Translations under genes and position numbers: made by a program
The notes under the pieces: generated by a model
What the model was told of the DNA's origin: nothing
The model's database searches: none
The model's input: the letters and a program-made list of their open reading frames with translations, nothing else
Assembly (NCBI GenBank): GCA_036785325.1
Contig: JAXIVH010000014.1
Location: forward strand, 7,980,059-8,044,058
DNA: 64,000 nucleotides
Reading direction: 5' to 3'
DNA from: Urophycis tenuis
Lineage: Eukaryota; Chordata; Actinopteri; Gadiformes; Phycidae
Part shown: positions 63,616 to 64,000 of the stretch, in pieces
How the letters are laid out: every line of letters starts with the position of its first letter
Position numbering within the stretch: the stretch's first letter is position 1

Positions 63616-63910
63616 GAAATCAGGAATCAGGAACGATTTATTGCCAAGTATTTTTACATGCAAGGAATTTACTGTGGTATATATTGGTGCGCAATTGAAA
63701 AGTAACATGGAAGTACTGCGGGAGTAAATAAATAAAGTAAATAATATAAATAAATAACAATATTTACAATATACAAAATGTGCAGTACAGTATACAATAT
63801 GTGCAATGCGCAAAAATATGGGCAATATATCTGATAATAAATAAATGTGACGTGTGGTGACTGTGGGGGGAGGGGTTAAGGGTCTTGTTGACAAGGCCAC
63901 CTGCAGATGG
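63616..63910 (-). mobile_element. LINE 3' tail, reverse orientation
   Basis: Read on the minus strand it ends attccttgcatgtaaaaata, then cttggcaataaatcgttcctg, then short attcctg repeats. This is the usual 3' end of a fish LINE with a simple tail. It is 5'-truncated with no coding frame, and lies upstream of the last visible ppp1r13b exon. The rest of the right edge (63911-64000) shows nothing recognisable. Confidence 0.65.
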
Positions 63911-64000
63911 GACATCTTGCAAGGTAAACAAACACTTTAAAGTTTAAACAGTACATTGGTGAACTCAAGGAGAGTTTAATAATCGTTTTGTTAAAGGTGC

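Overview
This is vertebrate nuclear DNA, and a ray-finned (teleost) fish fits best. It holds split genes with GT-AG introns of about 0.1-5.6 kb, tRNA-derived SINEs with the fish-type tail, several LINE 3' tails and a very high density of long dinucleotide and tetranucleotide repeats. That microsatellite load would suit a cod-like fish, but this is a guess. No prokaryotic, plasmid or CRISPR features are present. All exon coordinates below come from reading splice sites and protein homology by eye. In every model the exon phases join without a break and the total length is a whole number of codons.

Layout from left to right: (1) the 3' half of a GABA-A receptor beta subunit, most like beta-1 (gabrb1, +, 57-7976, cut off at the left edge); (2) a 5.3 kb intergenic stretch; (3) commd8 (-, 13329-18497); (4) atp10d, a class V P4-ATPase flippase (+, 20849-37017, 22 coding exons), diverging from commd8; (5) dapp1, an SH2-PH adaptor (+, 38883-43030); (6) lamtor3, a Ragulator subunit (-, 43477-44979), tail to tail with dapp1; (7) a 1.5 kb GATA/GACA tetranucleotide array (45931-47446) at the end of a LINE remnant; (8) yipf7, a Yip1-domain Golgi/ER protein (+, 48167-50251); (9) an SDS/SDSL-type serine/threonine dehydratase (-, 51510-54676); (10) the 3' part of ppp1r13b (ASPP1) with ankyrin and SH3 exons (-, 57548-63591, cut off at the right edge).

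The order gabrb1-commd8-atp10d matches the block on human 4p12, and dapp1-lamtor3 matches human 4q23. This supports the orthology calls. The genes do not form an operon or one pathway. They act in inhibitory neurotransmission, endosomal/NF-kB regulation, lipid flipping, B-cell phosphoinositide signalling, mTORC1/MAPK scaffolding, ER-Golgi membrane traffic, amino-acid catabolism and p53 co-regulation.

The accessory interest lies in repeats and splice sites. The clearest items are a frame-shifted second copy of atp10d exons 1-2 inside its intron 2; an 82-unit GT repeat ending two bases before a 3' splice site; a minisatellite in ppp1r13b that reads as repeated 5' splice-site consensus on the transcript strand; two MITE-like elements, one with a perfect 8-bp target duplication; and a Bkm-like GATA/GACA array. 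I did not find a convincing new gene system.
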